This document shows positions 1 to 11,650 of a DNA stretch of 64,000 nucleotides, one piece after another (position 1 is the stretch's first letter; every line of letters begins with the position of its first letter). Origin of the DNA: Haliclona indistincta (lineage: Eukaryota > Porifera > Demospongiae > Haplosclerida > Chalinidae); assembly GCA_964017065.1 (NCBI GenBank), contig OZ024785.1, positions 992,001-1,056,000 on the forward strand. The letters are read 5' to 3'. The translations under genes and the position numbers were made by a program. The notes beneath the pieces are model-generated. The model did no database searches, was not told the origin of the DNA, and saw only the letters and a program-made list of their open reading frames with translations.

Positions 1-192
1 CTAATGACTGAACATCGTACTCACGGCAAAGCAACATACGAGTGTGTTGATAAAGATGCTGAGTCAGTTGCTGGTAGCCATGCTAACACTAATGGAGGGT
101 TGTTCTATCATGTTGAAGCAGATTGCAATGGTCTACCATGTCCACCATATGATGCTCAGAAAGAGCTCACCTGTGCTGTGTGCACCAAGTGA
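1..192 (+). CDS. Short-chain (spongin-type) collagen, 3' end only
   Basis: Open from the first base, so this is the last 63 codons of a gene that starts left of the window. It matches the C-terminal end of the complete copies downstream: GYLMTE-type region, then ATYECVDKDAES, a GG(L/F)FYHVEA stretch and the terminal CAVCTK. Five of the ten conserved cysteines of the C-terminal domain fall here and all are present. The stop is at 190-192. By family, this should be a secreted extracellular-matrix protein. No damage is visible, but the rest of the gene cannot be judged. Confidence 0.85.
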   Translation, partial: LMTEHRTHGKATYECVDKDAESVAGSHANTNGGLFYHVEADCNGLPCPPYDAQKELTCAVCTK

Positions 193-1397
193 ACAATACA
201 ATACTTGTGTTCTATAAACTACTATGCTCTGAAAGTAAGGACTTATAGGAAAAAAGAAACTTTTAACCTTCTTGTTTAGTCTTTTTGCAGTTAATTTTAA
301 TATTAAAGTTTTCTTCCTACACCTCAATGTTTATTGCCTTGACTACAAAAGAAAAAGGACTCATACGTACTACTGAAGTAGGCCTTGCAATTGACTGCTG
401 GCTTAATTATTTCCTGACATAATGAGCATTAATTTTGAAAAAATGTGACAAAATTTTATTGCCTACATGTAGGTGTGGTATAAAATGTTCAGATGCAGAA
501 GAGCATCAATAGAAAGCCTCTTACAGGCTCTGTGGTGAATTGGTTGGGCACATAATAATATTCATGAGCATAGTAGCATTGTGCTTGGAGAGCAAATTTT
601 GATCATAATAATATTATTTTTCCCTTTAATGAGGACACTTATCATGATTGAACAATTCTTACACCTACACACCAATAAATGATCTATACAATTTTTAGTA
701 TACTAACTTGTCTTTGAAAGTGATGAATTAATTGAAGTTCCTTGAAGTGATGAATGTGATGGAATGTGAGACTAAAATTAATAGACAGGTCTTAGAGTGG
801 TTGTAACTATACCATCAAAGTCATTCATTACTTATCTGTAGAATATGTATATGTTATACCATGCCTACCCGTGTTGTGGAATATCTGATATTCCACAGGA
901 AATCCTGTATTCCGGTGGTATAACTGGAATACACCACGGGCGGCGCCTTTGAAACCATGGTACAAACCTGATAACACATTCTTCATTCTGCATGGTGTCA
1001 CTGTTCTGGCTACAACATGACTGTAAGACATCTAATGAGTCACAGCAAAGCAAGCAACAAAGTCTATATTGATAACAATGTCACTCAATTTGGAGATGCA
1101 AATGTTTATCTGCTATCGATAAAGTGGTAAACTAAGCATTGTAAACAGCAACTGTGAGATTGAGCATCTTGAAGCTATAGCTACTAGTAGCATTATTATA
1201 CATGTGGATCGGGATCATGGGCTTGCCTACAGTACACTATGCAACCATATTATAGAAAGTATTTTTTAGATTTATAGTATAGTAAACAGTACAGCTATTA
1301 TTAGCTATCTGTGGATAATCATGCAGCACTAATTACTATCTGACTTCCTGTGTTTACATTAGTGGTCTAATTACGTGACATCATATGACGTTGTAGA

Positions 1398-1410
1398 GTT
1401 GCCGGGCAAC
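1398..1410. promoter_or_regulatory. Palindromic RFX-like site in spacer module
   Basis: GTTGCCGGGCAAC is a perfect palindrome matching the known RFX X-box half-site arrangement. It sits about 15 bases after a CRE-like pair (ACGTGACATCATATGACG). The equivalent positions in the other modules are 10,249-10,261 (one arm mutated) and 19,966-19,978 (intact). Binding is inference. Confidence 0.35.
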
Positions 1411-2017
1411 ACGCGGGGTCTGAGCGATACACGGGAATTTATGTCGTGAAAGTATATACAAGCAGCTAGTGCTTCACTGCAGCTGTGCTAGCACCTAGCT
1501 GGCTAAGCAATAGAACCGGTACCGTCCTTTAATGTTTGTATATTATTCCAGAGTCATGCTAAGTAATAGATTATGTTTGCGTTTGCAAGTCTTGCATATT
1601 ATCAGAGCAAAAATTAATACTGTCCAGAAACTGTATGCTATAACATAATAGTGGTTACCTTAGCTGCAACTATAGAGCAATGAACATAAGTGTCAACACT
1701 AATATTAACAAAGGCAAACTGAATACTGTAAGTAGTCATAGTTTGTTGTATTTTAATTTGTAGCATCGATCACTGCAAACTGATGCAGCACTAGTGCTAG
1801 AACATGATAATACCAGTATGTATCGAGATATCAATAGAATGCTGCTATAAATTATTCTGTAGCTACATATCAAAACTGGATTTGCTCATGAATGAGATTA
1901 GATCAATTGCTCGAAAATACCATTGTTGGTTAGCAAGCAAACAGTTGATTCAAGTGACAGCTCTAGCTATAGTGCTTCATTTGTAGCAAATGAATGAAGC
2001 TATAAACACTAACTTAC

Positions 2018-2147
2018 CACCATCATTATGACAACCATTTATACATGTACCAGAATGATAATCCCGATCATAGAAACTAACCTCATGTTTAGCATTGTAG
2101 ACTGCTACTACAGTAGCTCGAAGAGTATCCTCAATCACAACATCTGA
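2018..2147 (-). CDS. Conserved exon-like frame of unknown gene, copy 1
   Basis: On the minus strand a candidate exon lies between an acceptor (CTGTCTTTAG) and a donor (GGTG|GTAAGT). It reads SDVVIEDTLRATVVAVYNAK, then HEVSFYDRDYHSGTC and INGCHNDG. The copies at 10,859-10,991 and 20,611-20,743 are also open, and the length difference between copies is exactly three bases, which favours past or present coding. I do not recognise the protein. A hydrophobic minus-strand stretch lies just upstream (about 2,150-2,230) but I could not join it in frame. It could be one exon of a gene duplicated with the spacer, or a fossil. Confidence 0.35.
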
Positions 2148-2699
2148 CTAAAGACAGACAGAGGTCGCTGTAACAAGAACAGCACTGTTACTAGAAGAGG
2201 TTGATCAGGTGAAACTGAAGAAACTGCTGTAACAGACGTCACTTTTATGACGACATCATGAAATTATAAACAAAACCGGTCGATCCATCACGTTAATGAA
2301 GGTAAACAATGAGAAACCCCTGTGATAATTGGAGAGTATACTCAATGACATATAGCAAGGCCGGGTAACAGTATAACATACAATGAGACCATCACTGACA
2401 AGGTGAGATACCTGATCACTTGATGTTGGTACGATGATACTGACAGACCAAAGAGAGATATTCCGAACCACTTACGCAACATGTTCATGAATAATTCATG
2501 AAGCACTTTACTTAATCTCTAAATATTACCACCTTTTAAATGAATTCACTTTTTAACAGCAGTGTCAAAGTTGAAAACAATAATAATTATTATTATTTTT
2601 AGATTTTCTTCAATTAATAATTTTTAGCTTTAATTAAGTTCAATCTACACAATGTACAACTATGAGTTAACAATGAATCCATTGTTAGTTTGACAATAG

Positions 2700-3060
2700 C
2701 AATTGTATGCTTACCACAAATATTTGTGCAGACATCACAAGCAATAGTGAGAGTAGAGAAGCTCAGCAGATTGCACAATACATCTTATTGTGTCCTATAA
2801 CTAGTGCAAGAACTCTGCCTGCAAATGTGACAGAGTTCTCTTGATCAAGAGTCTGATCGGGACTATTAAACAGATCACATGGAACATGATTTAATAACAT
2901 CTGATCAGTCCTGACTTCTATGTCATCAACATCACTGATTAAGTGAGTGTAGCTACAAAGAATATTGTGATTGAAGCATGAAAGGTTGCTAGATTAGTGC
3001 TATAAAAGTAGAATATTTTCTACAACATTATTCATTAATGAATTTTATTGTTCCAGAATA
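2700..3060 (+). promoter_or_regulatory. Class A collagen upstream region and TATA box
   Basis: Contains the recurring GACAATAGCAATTG block, the ATGTCATCA segment and a TATA box (TATAAAAG at 3,001-3,008) about 55 bases before the start codon. The same order of blocks precedes the other class A copies. Confidence 0.6.
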
Positions 3061-3953
3061 ATGGCGGCTATACTACAACTGATGGTTCTAGTAGGAGTGT
3101 TATTTGTTACAGGTACAATAATATAGAACTAATATATCATAAGATAAATTTATCCGGTCTTTTCTTGCATGCAGGACGAGCTTCACCAGTTTCTAATGAA
3201 ACGTATCAAATCAGCAGAATAGCTGATTTGCTGGAAATTGTTCATGAGCTACTGAGTGGTCGAGATGGCCGTGATGGACCAGCTGGTAGAGATGGTCTAC
3301 CAGGACCTGCTGGAGCTCCTGGGAGAGATGGACGAGATGGAGCTAATGGACAGAAAGGAGACAAGGGAGAGAGAGGAGAGGCAGGGATAGCAGGACCACC
3401 TGGCCCTGTTAGTGGAGGAGCTACCTACACACGATGGGGGAGGACATCGTGTCCTAACATAACAGGAACAAGCCTCGTCTACAGTGGTAGAGCTGGTAAA
3501 TCATTTTACAATCGAGGAGCCGGGGGCAATTATCAATGTCTACCAAATAACCCAGAGTACGGAGAATATGCTCCTGGAGTACAGAATCATGCTTCTATTT
3601 ATGGAGTAGAGTATCGACTAGATGTTGGCAGTCCTCTTTATGCACTGCAATATCACAATGTTCCATGTGCTGTCTGTCATGTCTCCACTAGAGCAGCTGT
3701 ACTGATGATTCCAGCTTGGCGTCACTGTCCTAGCCAGTGGACACTGGAGTATACTGGATACCTAATGACTGAACGAAACAGTCACAGCAAAGCAACATAC
3801 GAGTGTGTTGATAAAGATGCTGAGTCAGTTGCTGGTAGCCATGCTAACACTAATGGAGGGTTCTTCTATCATGTTGAAGCAAATTGTAATGGTCTACCAT
3901 GTCCACCATATGATGCACAGAAAGAGCTCACCTGTTCTATGTGCACCAAGTGA
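3061..3953 (+). CDS. Short-chain (spongin-type) collagen, class A, intact
   Basis: Two exons, 3,061-3,112 and 3,175-3,953, joined in phase 1, give 276 residues. The spliced start MAAILQLMVLVGVLFVTG is a good signal peptide. Reading unspliced from 3,048 gives an unrelated N-terminus, so the spliced model is preferred. Exon 2 encodes a linker (RASPVSNETYQISR, then a leucine-rich stretch three residues shorter than in paralogues), 17 uninterrupted Gly-X-Y triplets, and a C-terminal domain of about 170 residues with ten cysteines. That domain includes CPSQW..EYTGYL, which recalls the CPxGW..GY signature of collagen IV NC1. Sponge short-chain collagens are known secreted components of spongin and basal attachment layers. 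No defect is visible. Confidence 0.88.
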
Positions 3954-4630
3954 ACAATACAATAATTATGATTATGCATGCATTTTGTTTCAAAAGCAAG
4001 TTTAGGAACCTGTAGATACCAACTTGTAGCTATTGTCTTGACTTCTGAATTAGTTGCAATAGTTTGTATATTTATCGTTGTTTATACTCTCGAATAGTTT
4101 TATCAGTTTTATCGAACATTTTGAATGAATATACTTTTTAACAGCAGTTTCGAAATCGAAAATACTTTTCTTCAATATTAAAATTAATGTTTAATATTAA
4201 TTTTTAATTGATGATTATTACTTCCCGAATACTTCAGTTCAAATTGATTATGATCACATTATAAAGATCAATTGTTAGGTTGACAATAGCAATTGTTTAC
4301 CAGTGGTGTTGCTATTGCACAGTCATCAGTGGGAGTCAGAGAAGCTCCACAAATCATATCGACAAGACGTCTGATAATATTATTCTTTTGAAGTCTACTA
4401 TTATAAATCATGACTAGTGCGCCATAATGCCTCTAACTCTCTTAATCAATACTCATAATTATTTGCTTAATTATTCTCTCAAAATTAAATTTGATAACCG
4501 GTGAGCTTCATGTCATCAGCATCAATAATCAGGTAAGGGTGGTGCGTCTTGAAAGAGGATTATTTGTTTTACAACATCACATTTTGCTATAAAAGTGGAA
4601 ACAGTTTCAGCAGTTTATTCAGTAAATATC
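3954..4630 (+). other. Spacer: 3' flank and class A upstream remnant
   Basis: The first 150 bases resemble the 3' flank of other copies. From about 4,260 the sequence is a class A upstream region (GACAATAGCAATTG, the TCATGTCATCAGCATCAATA block and a TATA-like GCTATAAAAG near 4,590). It leads into a broken gene copy. No other gene is seen. Confidence 0.5.
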
Positions 4631-4889
4631 ATACACTGGTGGTCCTAGCAGGAGTATTTTCTGCTACAAGGTACGATGTAGAATCTACATTATAAAATAA
4701 TTAATTATTCACTCATTGTAGGATGGGCTTTGCAAGTTTCTATATGTCCACTGGCTAGGACAGTGACGCCATGCTGGAATCATCAGTACAGCTGCTCTGG
4801 TGGAGACATGACAGACAGCACATGGAACAATGTGATTATGCGCGCAGTGCATAAAGTGGACTGTTAAGTGTGCTGTGTGCACCAAGTGA
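4631..4889 (+). pseudogene. Collagen pseudogene with internal inversion
   Basis: The signal exon remnant (TGGTGGTCCTAGCAGGAG, donor at GGTACGATG) has lost its ATG. After a 60-base intron the second exon starts normally (GATGGGCTTTGCAAGTTTCT) and then switches strand. About 4,745-4,853 is the reverse complement of the C-terminal-domain segment that encodes NVPCAVCHVSTRAAVLMIP through CPSQWT. The plus orientation resumes for the terminal CAVCTK-like codons and stop. The Gly-X-Y region is absent. It cannot encode a collagen. Confidence 0.8.
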
Positions 4890-5055
4890 AAAATACAATA
4901 ATTATGATCATGCATGCATGTTGATTCAAAAGAACCCGTAGATACCAACTTGTAGCCTTTGTTTTGACTTCTGAATCACAGTTGCAATAGTTAGCTTTCT
5001 TTATGTATGTTAGTGATTTTGATGAATTTTCTAATTGAAGAAATTCTTGTTATTA

Positions 5056-6318
5056 GGGAGGCACGGTAGTGCCTCCCTATGTAGGGTTGAACGAGAAAAC
5101 AAGATGGCGGCTACATACAATGTATTAGCGTTCAAACGCTGATATTTCGCCTGGTCATGAATTGTATACGTCAAAAGACACTTAAATCTGCTCTCTGGCG
5201 TTGCCCCATCTTACAGTAGCAAGGAGATTGCTCGAAGTTGTTGCTAAAGTGACGAACCTGGAAATGGTGAAAATCGTGTTTCGTCATCTTCGTTTTCTTC
5301 TTTCTTCTTTCTTTCTTTCTTTCTTTCTTCAGCGCGCCTAGCGCCTTTACGCGAGCAATGCCGAGACCAAAACACCCATGAACAGTCATGAAATTCTCCT
5401 GGCAGGTGCCTTTTGAACTTAGTTTTTAGCGAAACGTCGATATAAATTCCGCGATTTCTCGATTGTGATCCATTGTCAGCTAAGTGTTAGACGCCATTGA
5501 TGCGATTGCGCAATACGCACGTGACCAAGCAGTGGTTAGCGCACGTGACCAAGCACTAGCTTGAGTATCGCCGCGCGCCTTATGGATCACGGAGAACACA
5601 TACATGTACATGTATTTGTCTGGAGTCTTCGAAGAACGGTAAGCTCGTATAGGATCACCATTCTACGCTTGCCAGATAATTACAACCGCCGTACATGTCT
5701 ACAAACAATTGTGGGCGGGGCTCGTATCCACTGCATGCATGCATGTGTAGGCGAGCTGATATGTTAAGCATAACAATTATTATTAGCTACAAGTTTAAAA
5801 TTCTTAATAATAAAGAAAAGCCACCAACAACAGGAAAACTAAACCAATGGTGGAAACAAAGACAGCTCAGTACGTGCATGATAATTTATTGAACTGCACT
5901 TCGCTGAAAAAGAAAAAAAGGACACAAACAAGAAAATTAAAAAGATTTCTATCGAAATCAAAAGGATGTAGGGTTGTGAAATCTACCACTGGTCCACAAT
6001 GTAAACTAACAAGGAACAAGCATGGAATGGTAACACGATTGACTTGCTAACAGACCATAGATCCCTACATCAGTGGCTATACATAAGATCAATATTTTGT
6101 CACAAGCTGAATGCACGTTAGGTGTCAGTCAACAGCAACTAGCTGAACTAGCTATAACCAACCACAGCAGCCACTGATGTAGGGATCTATGGTCTGTTAG
6201 CAAGTCAATCGTGTTACCATTCCATGCTTGTTCCTTGTTAGTTTACATTGTGGACCAGTGGTAGATTTCACAACCCTACATCCTTTTGATTTCGATAGAA
6301 ATCTTTTTAATTTTCTTT
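5056..6318 (+). mobile_element. Fold-back element E1
   Basis: About 1,263 bp. The left end has a 22-bp palindrome (5,056-5,077), then ATGTAGGGTTGA and AAGATGGCGGC (5,101-5,111). The interior has a short TTTC tract (5,300-5,330), CACGTGAC repeats near 5,518-5,550 and a GC-rich block. The right end is a hairpin: arm 5,930-6,078, loop of about 90 bp, arm 6,169-6,318. I found no mismatch between the arms when reading them base by base. E3, E4 and E5 share this plan. No transposase is visible, so it is probably non-autonomous. The superfamily is not assigned. Confidence 0.75.
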
Positions 6319-6527
6319 ACCAGTAGAGATAAACTAGAGTTTCTGAAAGAGATTAGCGTGAAGGAGTGTGAGACTAGGCTGGTCTTAGAGTGCTTGTAAC
6401 TACCATCCAATTGTTATTCAATAGTTATTAAATTTTTGTAGATATTACCTGAGATCACATGAACTGCATTAAACATTCTTCATTTCTGCATGGTATTCTA
6501 GCTAGCTAAGCCTCGTCCCCTGCTAGG

Positions 6528-6827
6528 ATATCTAATGAGTGAACATCATACTCACAGCAAAGCAAGCAATTTACTGAGAGTATGTCAACAAAGTCTATTG
6601 ATAACCATGTCATTATAATTTTTTTGCAAAAATCTTATTCATTTGATGCCCAGCATGGCGTCACTGTCCTAGCCAGTGGACACTGGAGTATACATACGAG
6701 TGTGTTGATAAACATGCTGAGTCAATTCCTGGTAATCAAGCCATCATTAATGGAGGGTTGTTATACCATGTTCACCATAATTATTCTCAGAAAGGGCTTT
6801 CCTGCATGTGGCGTATGCACCAAGTAA
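6528..6827 (+). pseudogene. Collagen C-terminal fragments
   Basis: Two relics. At 6,528-6,600 there is a degraded GYLMTEHHTHSKA segment. At 6,652-6,827 the sequence runs from AWRHCPSQWTLEY directly into a TYECVDK-like segment, skipping GYLMTE, and ends in CAPSK-type codons with an altered stop. Frames are broken throughout. Confidence 0.7.
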
Positions 6828-6836
6828 ACAATTGTA

Positions 6837-7579
6837 CAGTGAAACCTGTCTTAAAGATCAATTGTGTAATAAGACCACCTCTATTATTAAGACGACAATT
6901 TTCGATCATTTTATACATGATTTTATATAGGCACTCTCTATTAAGACCACAAATTTTGGTCCGAAGGGTGGTCTTATTAACCCTTTAACCCCTATTGTCG
7001 CCTTTTGGCGACATACATACTTCAGACACCATAACTTTATCAAAAAGTGTTAAAATATAAGCCAAATTGAAGAATACAAATAACCGCAAAAAATTGACCG
7101 GTTTTCGGCGCGCCCCCTGCGCTAAACGTTATGGCGACAGCATTTCTATGGCTTCAGTGCAAATTCCACAATATTTCAGGAAAAACAAAATGGCTGCCTA
7201 GAAAATTTGGACATTTTATGGCTTCAGGGTGCTCGCAAACACGTTTTTGTGCATTCTCTATGATCTGGGCTACATTTTGCACTCACCAAAACCACTGCTA
7301 TTTGTGTGTACTTTTCAGCAGCCAGCCCCAAAGTACTAACTTTGAGCAAAATTTGACGAGGTCGTCGCACTTTATCGGCTTCACTTTCGAAGTGGGAGGG
7401 GCATATTGACCGACTTGAGTGTGGGCAATTGCGGCTACTCACTGGGGTAAAAGGACGCAAATTTGAGACCAGTAGCACAAAAGACACACGAGATATTCAC
7501 GAGAGAAGCGGTCAGCATTTACGAGGTTAAAATTTCAGCTGGATAATTTAGTAATTAAAGGATTAAGCAGGTTTCACTG
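6837..7579. mobile_element. TA-flanked MITE (Tc1/mariner-like), 743 bp
   Basis: The terminal inverted repeats are CAGTGAAACCTG (6,837-6,848) and CAGGTTTCACTG (7,568-7,579). TA duplicates lie at 6,835-6,836 and 7,580-7,581. The paralogous empty site survives at 15,750-15,780, where the same flanks are continuous with a single TA. The interior holds ATTAAGACCACC-type repeats, a perfect GTCGCC/GGCGAC hairpin at 6,997-7,012, and no convincing transposase frame. A nested element inside is possible. Confidence 0.75.
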
Positions 7580-7617
7580 TACATGCAGTTTTAAACTGCA
7601 ACATGATAATGGAAGCA

Positions 7618-8098
7618 GTGTTTGTGTCAATGTCTGCTATTTTATTAATGAACAGAATGAGATAAAGCACTTATGAGAAAAAGTTACTGTTCACATCTAG
7701 TGCAAAATTGTCAACAATGATTACATAATATGTAGTATGTGGTAAACAGAACGGAATTCATTTTTATGAAGCTTGTCATGTGATGCGGCTAAGAAGGTCT
7801 GGTATGTGTGAGACTGCGGCCTATGTACTGCCCACTAGTTGTTTGTGAGTGAACCATCAAAACAGCCTCAAAGCCATTTCTCACTATTGTAGGTTATCAG
7901 AGGAGAGGCATTTCTGGGAACCACTGCACCATAATCCTTCCCTTGTAACAAGCTGAATGGTACTGTGGATATGAGGGATGATACCTTTATATCCACAAAT
8001 TCAATATCAATTTCTTATTTTTTGTGAGAGACTATAAAAGTAGTTAACAACTAATGCACTTATTGTATTGTTAGTTTATAGTCTCCTACAACAAGACA
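7618..8098 (+). promoter_or_regulatory. Class B collagen upstream region
   Basis: A conserved block seen before every class B copy. It runs from a CTATTTTATTAAT segment through GAGACTGCGGCCTATGTACT, AACCATCAAAACAG and CTGGGAACCACTGC to GAGAGACTATAAAAG. The TATA box is at 8,033-8,040, about 60 bases before the start codon. This copy lacks the GTGACATCAC (CRE-like) core present in the blocks at 16,121, 17,644 and 27,752. Confidence 0.65.
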
Positions 8099-9018
8099 AT
8101 GGGAACACTCTCATATCTTCTGCTTGTAATAGCAGTTGGTTTGATTCTGCCTAAAGGTACCTTACAGTGTAGTTGACGATTTTTGTTATAACAAGTTGTC
8201 AAATTAATATTTTTTTAGGATGGGCGCTACCAGTGTCTACTGAAACTCGCAAGGTATCTAACATCAGTAGAGTAGCTGATGTACTGGAGGATCTACAAGT
8301 TGTTCATGAGCTACTAAGTGGTCGAGATGGTCGTGATGGACCAGCTGGTAGAGATGGTCTACCAGGACCTGCTGGAGCTCCTGGGAGAGATGGACGTGAT
8401 GGAGCTGATGGACAGAAAGGAGACAAGGGAGAGAGAGGAGAGGCAGGGATAGCAGGACCACCTGGTCCTGTTAGTGGAGGAGCTACCTACACACGATGGG
8501 GGAGGGCATCGTGTCCTAACACTGCAGGAACAAGCCTCGTCTACAGTGGTAGAGCTGGTAAATCATGGTATAGCCATTCAGGAGGAGGAGGAAACTATCA
8601 ATGTCTACCAAATAACCCAGAGTATGGAGCATATACTCCTGGAGTGCAGAATCTAGCTCCAATATATGGAGTCGAGTATCAACTAGATGGTGGTAGCCCT
8701 CTTCCTGCACTGCATGACCACAATGTTCCATGTGCTGTCTGTCATGTCTCCACTAGAGCAGCTGTACTGATGATTCCAGCATGGCGTCACTGTCCTAGCC
8801 AGTGGACACTAGAGTATACTGGATACCTAATGACTGAAGGATACAATCACGGCAAAGCAACGTACGAGTGTGTTGATAAAGATGCTGAGTCTGTTCCTGG
8901 TAGCCATGCTGACACTAATGGAGGGTTGTTCTATCATGTTGAAGCAAATTGTAATGGTCTACCGTGTCCACCATATGATGCTCAGAAAGAACTCACCTGT
9001 GCTGTGTGCACCAAGTGA
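8099..9018 (+). CDS. Short-chain (spongin-type) collagen, class B, intact
   Basis: Exons 8,099-8,156 and 8,219-9,018, phase 1, 285 residues. The class B signal peptide MGTLSYLLLVIAVGLILPKG leads into [25 protein letters not shown]. It is followed by a short amphipathic leucine-rich stretch (possible trimerisation helix, inference), 17 perfect Gly-X-Y triplets and the ten-cysteine C-terminal domain ending CAVCTK. Compared with class A genes, the promoter, signal peptide and linker differ clearly, whereas the triplet region and C-terminal domain are almost the same. That suggests exchange between copies. By family it is a secreted matrix collagen. Confidence 0.9.
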
Positions 9019-11650
9019 ACAATACAATAATAATTGTGTTCTATAAAACTTAATTATTATGCTTGGAAAGTAAGGACTTATAGGAAACAAGAAACCTTTA
9101 GCCTTCTTGTTTAGTCTTGTTGCAGTTAAATTTTTAATAATAAATTTATTTATTAAGGTTTTCTTCCTATACCTCAGTGTTGACTCTCACAAAAGAAAGA
9201 GGACTCATACGTACTACTGAAGTAGGCCTTAGCAAATTGCAATTGACTGCTGGCTTATTTTGCTGACATAACGAGCATTTGACAAATAATCATTATTGCC
9301 TACATGTAGGTGTGGTATCAAATGTTCAATAGAGCATCAATAGAAAGCCTCTCACAGGCTCTGTGGTGAATTGGTTGGGCACTTAATAATATTCATGAGC
9401 ATAGTAGCATTGTGCTTGGAGAGCAAATTTTGATCATAATTTGGCCCTTTAATGAGGACACTTATCATGATTGAACAATTCTCACACCAATGATCTACAT
9501 GTATAAAATTTTTAGTATACTAACTTGTCTTTGAAAGTGACTAGTAGCGATGAATTGAAGTTCCTTGAAGTGATGGAATGTGAGACTAAAATTAATAGAC
9601 AGGTCTTAGAGTGGTTGTAACTATACCATCCAAGTCATTCATTACTTATCTGTAGGACACCTGATAACACATTCTTCATTCTGCATGGTGTCACTGTTCT
9701 GGCTACAACATGACTGTAAGACATCTATTGAGTCACAGCAAAGCAAGCAACAAAGTCTATATTGATAACCATGTCGCTCTATTTGGAGATGCAAATGTTT
9801 ATGTTATCGATAAAGTGGTAAACTAAGCATTGTAAACAGCAACTGTGAGATTGAGCATCTTGAAGCTATAGCTACTAGTAGCATTATTATACATGTGGAT
9901 CGGGATTATGGGCTTGCCTACAGTACACTATGCAACCATAATTGCATATGTGTTATTAGTGATGCATTATTGTTGAGATAGTAAGTGATTCTTGCTGGGA
10001 ATGGTGTGGTGGTGTTGATCATCAGCTCTCAGTATCCTTATTGCATGGTGTCTGTGGTGAATCTGTGTTGCTGTTCATATTCCTGTATGGAGGTGATCTG
10101 TAGGAAGAGGAAGTATTTTTTAGATTAGTATAGTAAACAGTACAGCTATTATTAGCTATCTGTGGATAATCATGCAGCACTAATTACTATCTGACTTCCT
10201 GTGTTTACATTAGTGGTCTCATTACGTGACATCATATGACGTTGTAGAGTTGCCCGACAACACGCGGGGTCTGAGCGATACACAGGGATTTATGTCGTGA
10301 AAGTATATACAAGCAGCTAGTGCTTCACTGCTGCTGTGCTAGCACCTAGCTGGCTAAGCAATAGAACCGGTACCGTCCTTTAATGTTATTCCAGTGTCAT
10401 GCTAAGTAATAGATTATGTTTGCAGTTGCAAGTCTTGCACATCATCAGAGCAAAAATAAATACTGTCCAGAACTGCATGCTATAGCACAATAGTGGTTAC
10501 CTTAGCTGCAACTATAGTACAATGAACATAAGTGTCAACACTAATATTAACAAAAGCAAACTGAATAAGTAGTCATAGTTTGCTGTACTTTAATTTGTAG
10601 CATCACTGCATGCAAACTGATGCAGCACTAGTGCTAGAACATGATAAAATCGTAATACCAGTATGTCTCGAGATATCAATAAAATGCGACTACAATAATA
10701 TACTGTAGCTACACATCAAACTAGATTTTGCTCATGAATGAGATTATAGATCAATTGCTGGAAAAAAATACCATTGTGGGATATCAAGTTTCAAGTGACA
10801 GCACTAGCTATAGTGTTACCTTTGTAGTAAAAGAAGGAAGCTATAAACACTAACTTACCACCATGATCGTGATAACCATTCATACATGTACCAGAATGAT
10901 AATCCCGATCATAGAAACTAACCTGAATATTTTTAGCATTGTAGACTGCCACTACAGTAGCTCGAAGAGTATCCTTGATCAGAACATCTGACTAAAGACA
11001 GACAGTGGTCGCTGTAACAAGAACAGCACTGATACTAGAAGAGGTTGATGAGGTGAAACTAAAGCAACTGCTGTAACAGACGTCACTTTTATGACAACAT
11101 CATGAGTATTATAAACGACACCTGCCGATCCATCGAGTTAATGAAGAGTAAACAACGAGGAACCCCTGCGATAATTGGAGAGTATATTCAATGATGTATA
11201 GCCGTGAGCCCGGTGACAGTATAACATACAATGACAACAACCAGACCATCACTGACCAGGTACTGAGATATCTGATCACATCACTTGATATTGGTACGAT
11301 GATACTGATCGACTGACTAAAGAGAGATATTCCGAACCACTTACGCAACATGTTCATGAATAATTCATAGAGCACTTGACTTATTCTCTAAATATTACCA
11401 CCTTTTAAATGAATTCACTATTTAACAGCAGTGTCGAAGTTGAAAACAATAATTATTTTAGATTTTCTTCAATACAATAATTTTTAGCATGAATAGTTTA
11501 ACTGAAGTTCGATCTTATTGTAATACACATTGAAGAGTTAACAACGAATCCATTGTTAGTTTAACAATAGCAATTGTATGCTTACCACAAAATATTTGCG
11601 CAGACATCACAAGCAATAATGAGAGTAGAGTAGCTCAGCAGATTACACAA
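9019..11650. repeat. Spacer module, copy 2
   Basis: Aligns by eye to 193-2,700. It has the same 3' flank, the GGCTCTGTGGTGAATTGG block (about 9,358), the degenerate collagen tail (about 9,715-9,830), the CRE-like/palindromic segment (10,230-10,262), and the minus-strand exon-like frame at 10,859-10,991. A roughly 190-bp stretch at 9,940-10,125 (TGTTATTAGTGATGCATTA onward) is shared with copy 3 but missing from copy 1. Confidence 0.7.
10859..10991 (-). CDS. Conserved exon-like frame of unknown gene, copy 2
   Basis: Same splice-site context as the frame at 2,018-2,147. It reads SDVLIKDTLRATVVAVYNAK, NIQVSFYDRDYHSGTC, MNGYHDHG. The extra residue relative to copy 1 (NIQ against HE) keeps the frame. 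I do not recognise the product. Confidence 0.35.

Larger units (their letters stand above)
193..2700. repeat. Spacer module, copy 1
   Basis: A long stretch without a plus-strand gene. It is the first of three related spacer copies (others 9,019-11,650 and about 19,370-21,350). Shared landmarks are a block ending in a degenerate collagen tail (1,020-1,130, from GYLMTE..SKATYECVD), a CRE-like and palindromic promoter-like segment near 1,375-1,450, and a minus-strand exon-like frame at 2,018-2,147. The copies differ by many small indels and so are old relative to the near-identical collagen exons. From 2,700 to 3,060 the sequence becomes the class A collagen upstream region. Confidence 0.7.

Noticed and set aside
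5171..6050. Several 60-70 codon frames inside E1, repeated in E3, E4 and E5 (for example FLSKSKGCRVVKSTTGPQCK)
   Set aside because: They span hairpin arms, are not conserved in frame between copies, and the same bases occur inverted in the other arm. Unlikely to be proteins.
7131..7487. 92- and 87-codon overlapping frames in the 743-bp MITE
   Set aside because: No transposase motif. They overlap on opposite strands and lie in a non-autonomous element.
8264..8461. Minus-strand His/Leu-rich frames opposite the collagen triplets (also at 17,978 and 24,747)
   Set aside because: Shadows of the Gly-X-Y codons, recurring because the plus strand is conserved.
8474..8656. Plus-strand frames starting [12 protein letters not shown] (also 12,664; 22,765; 26,231; 28,288; 49,957)
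   Set aside because: Alternative frame of the collagen C-terminal exon. Recurrent only because the exon is duplicated.
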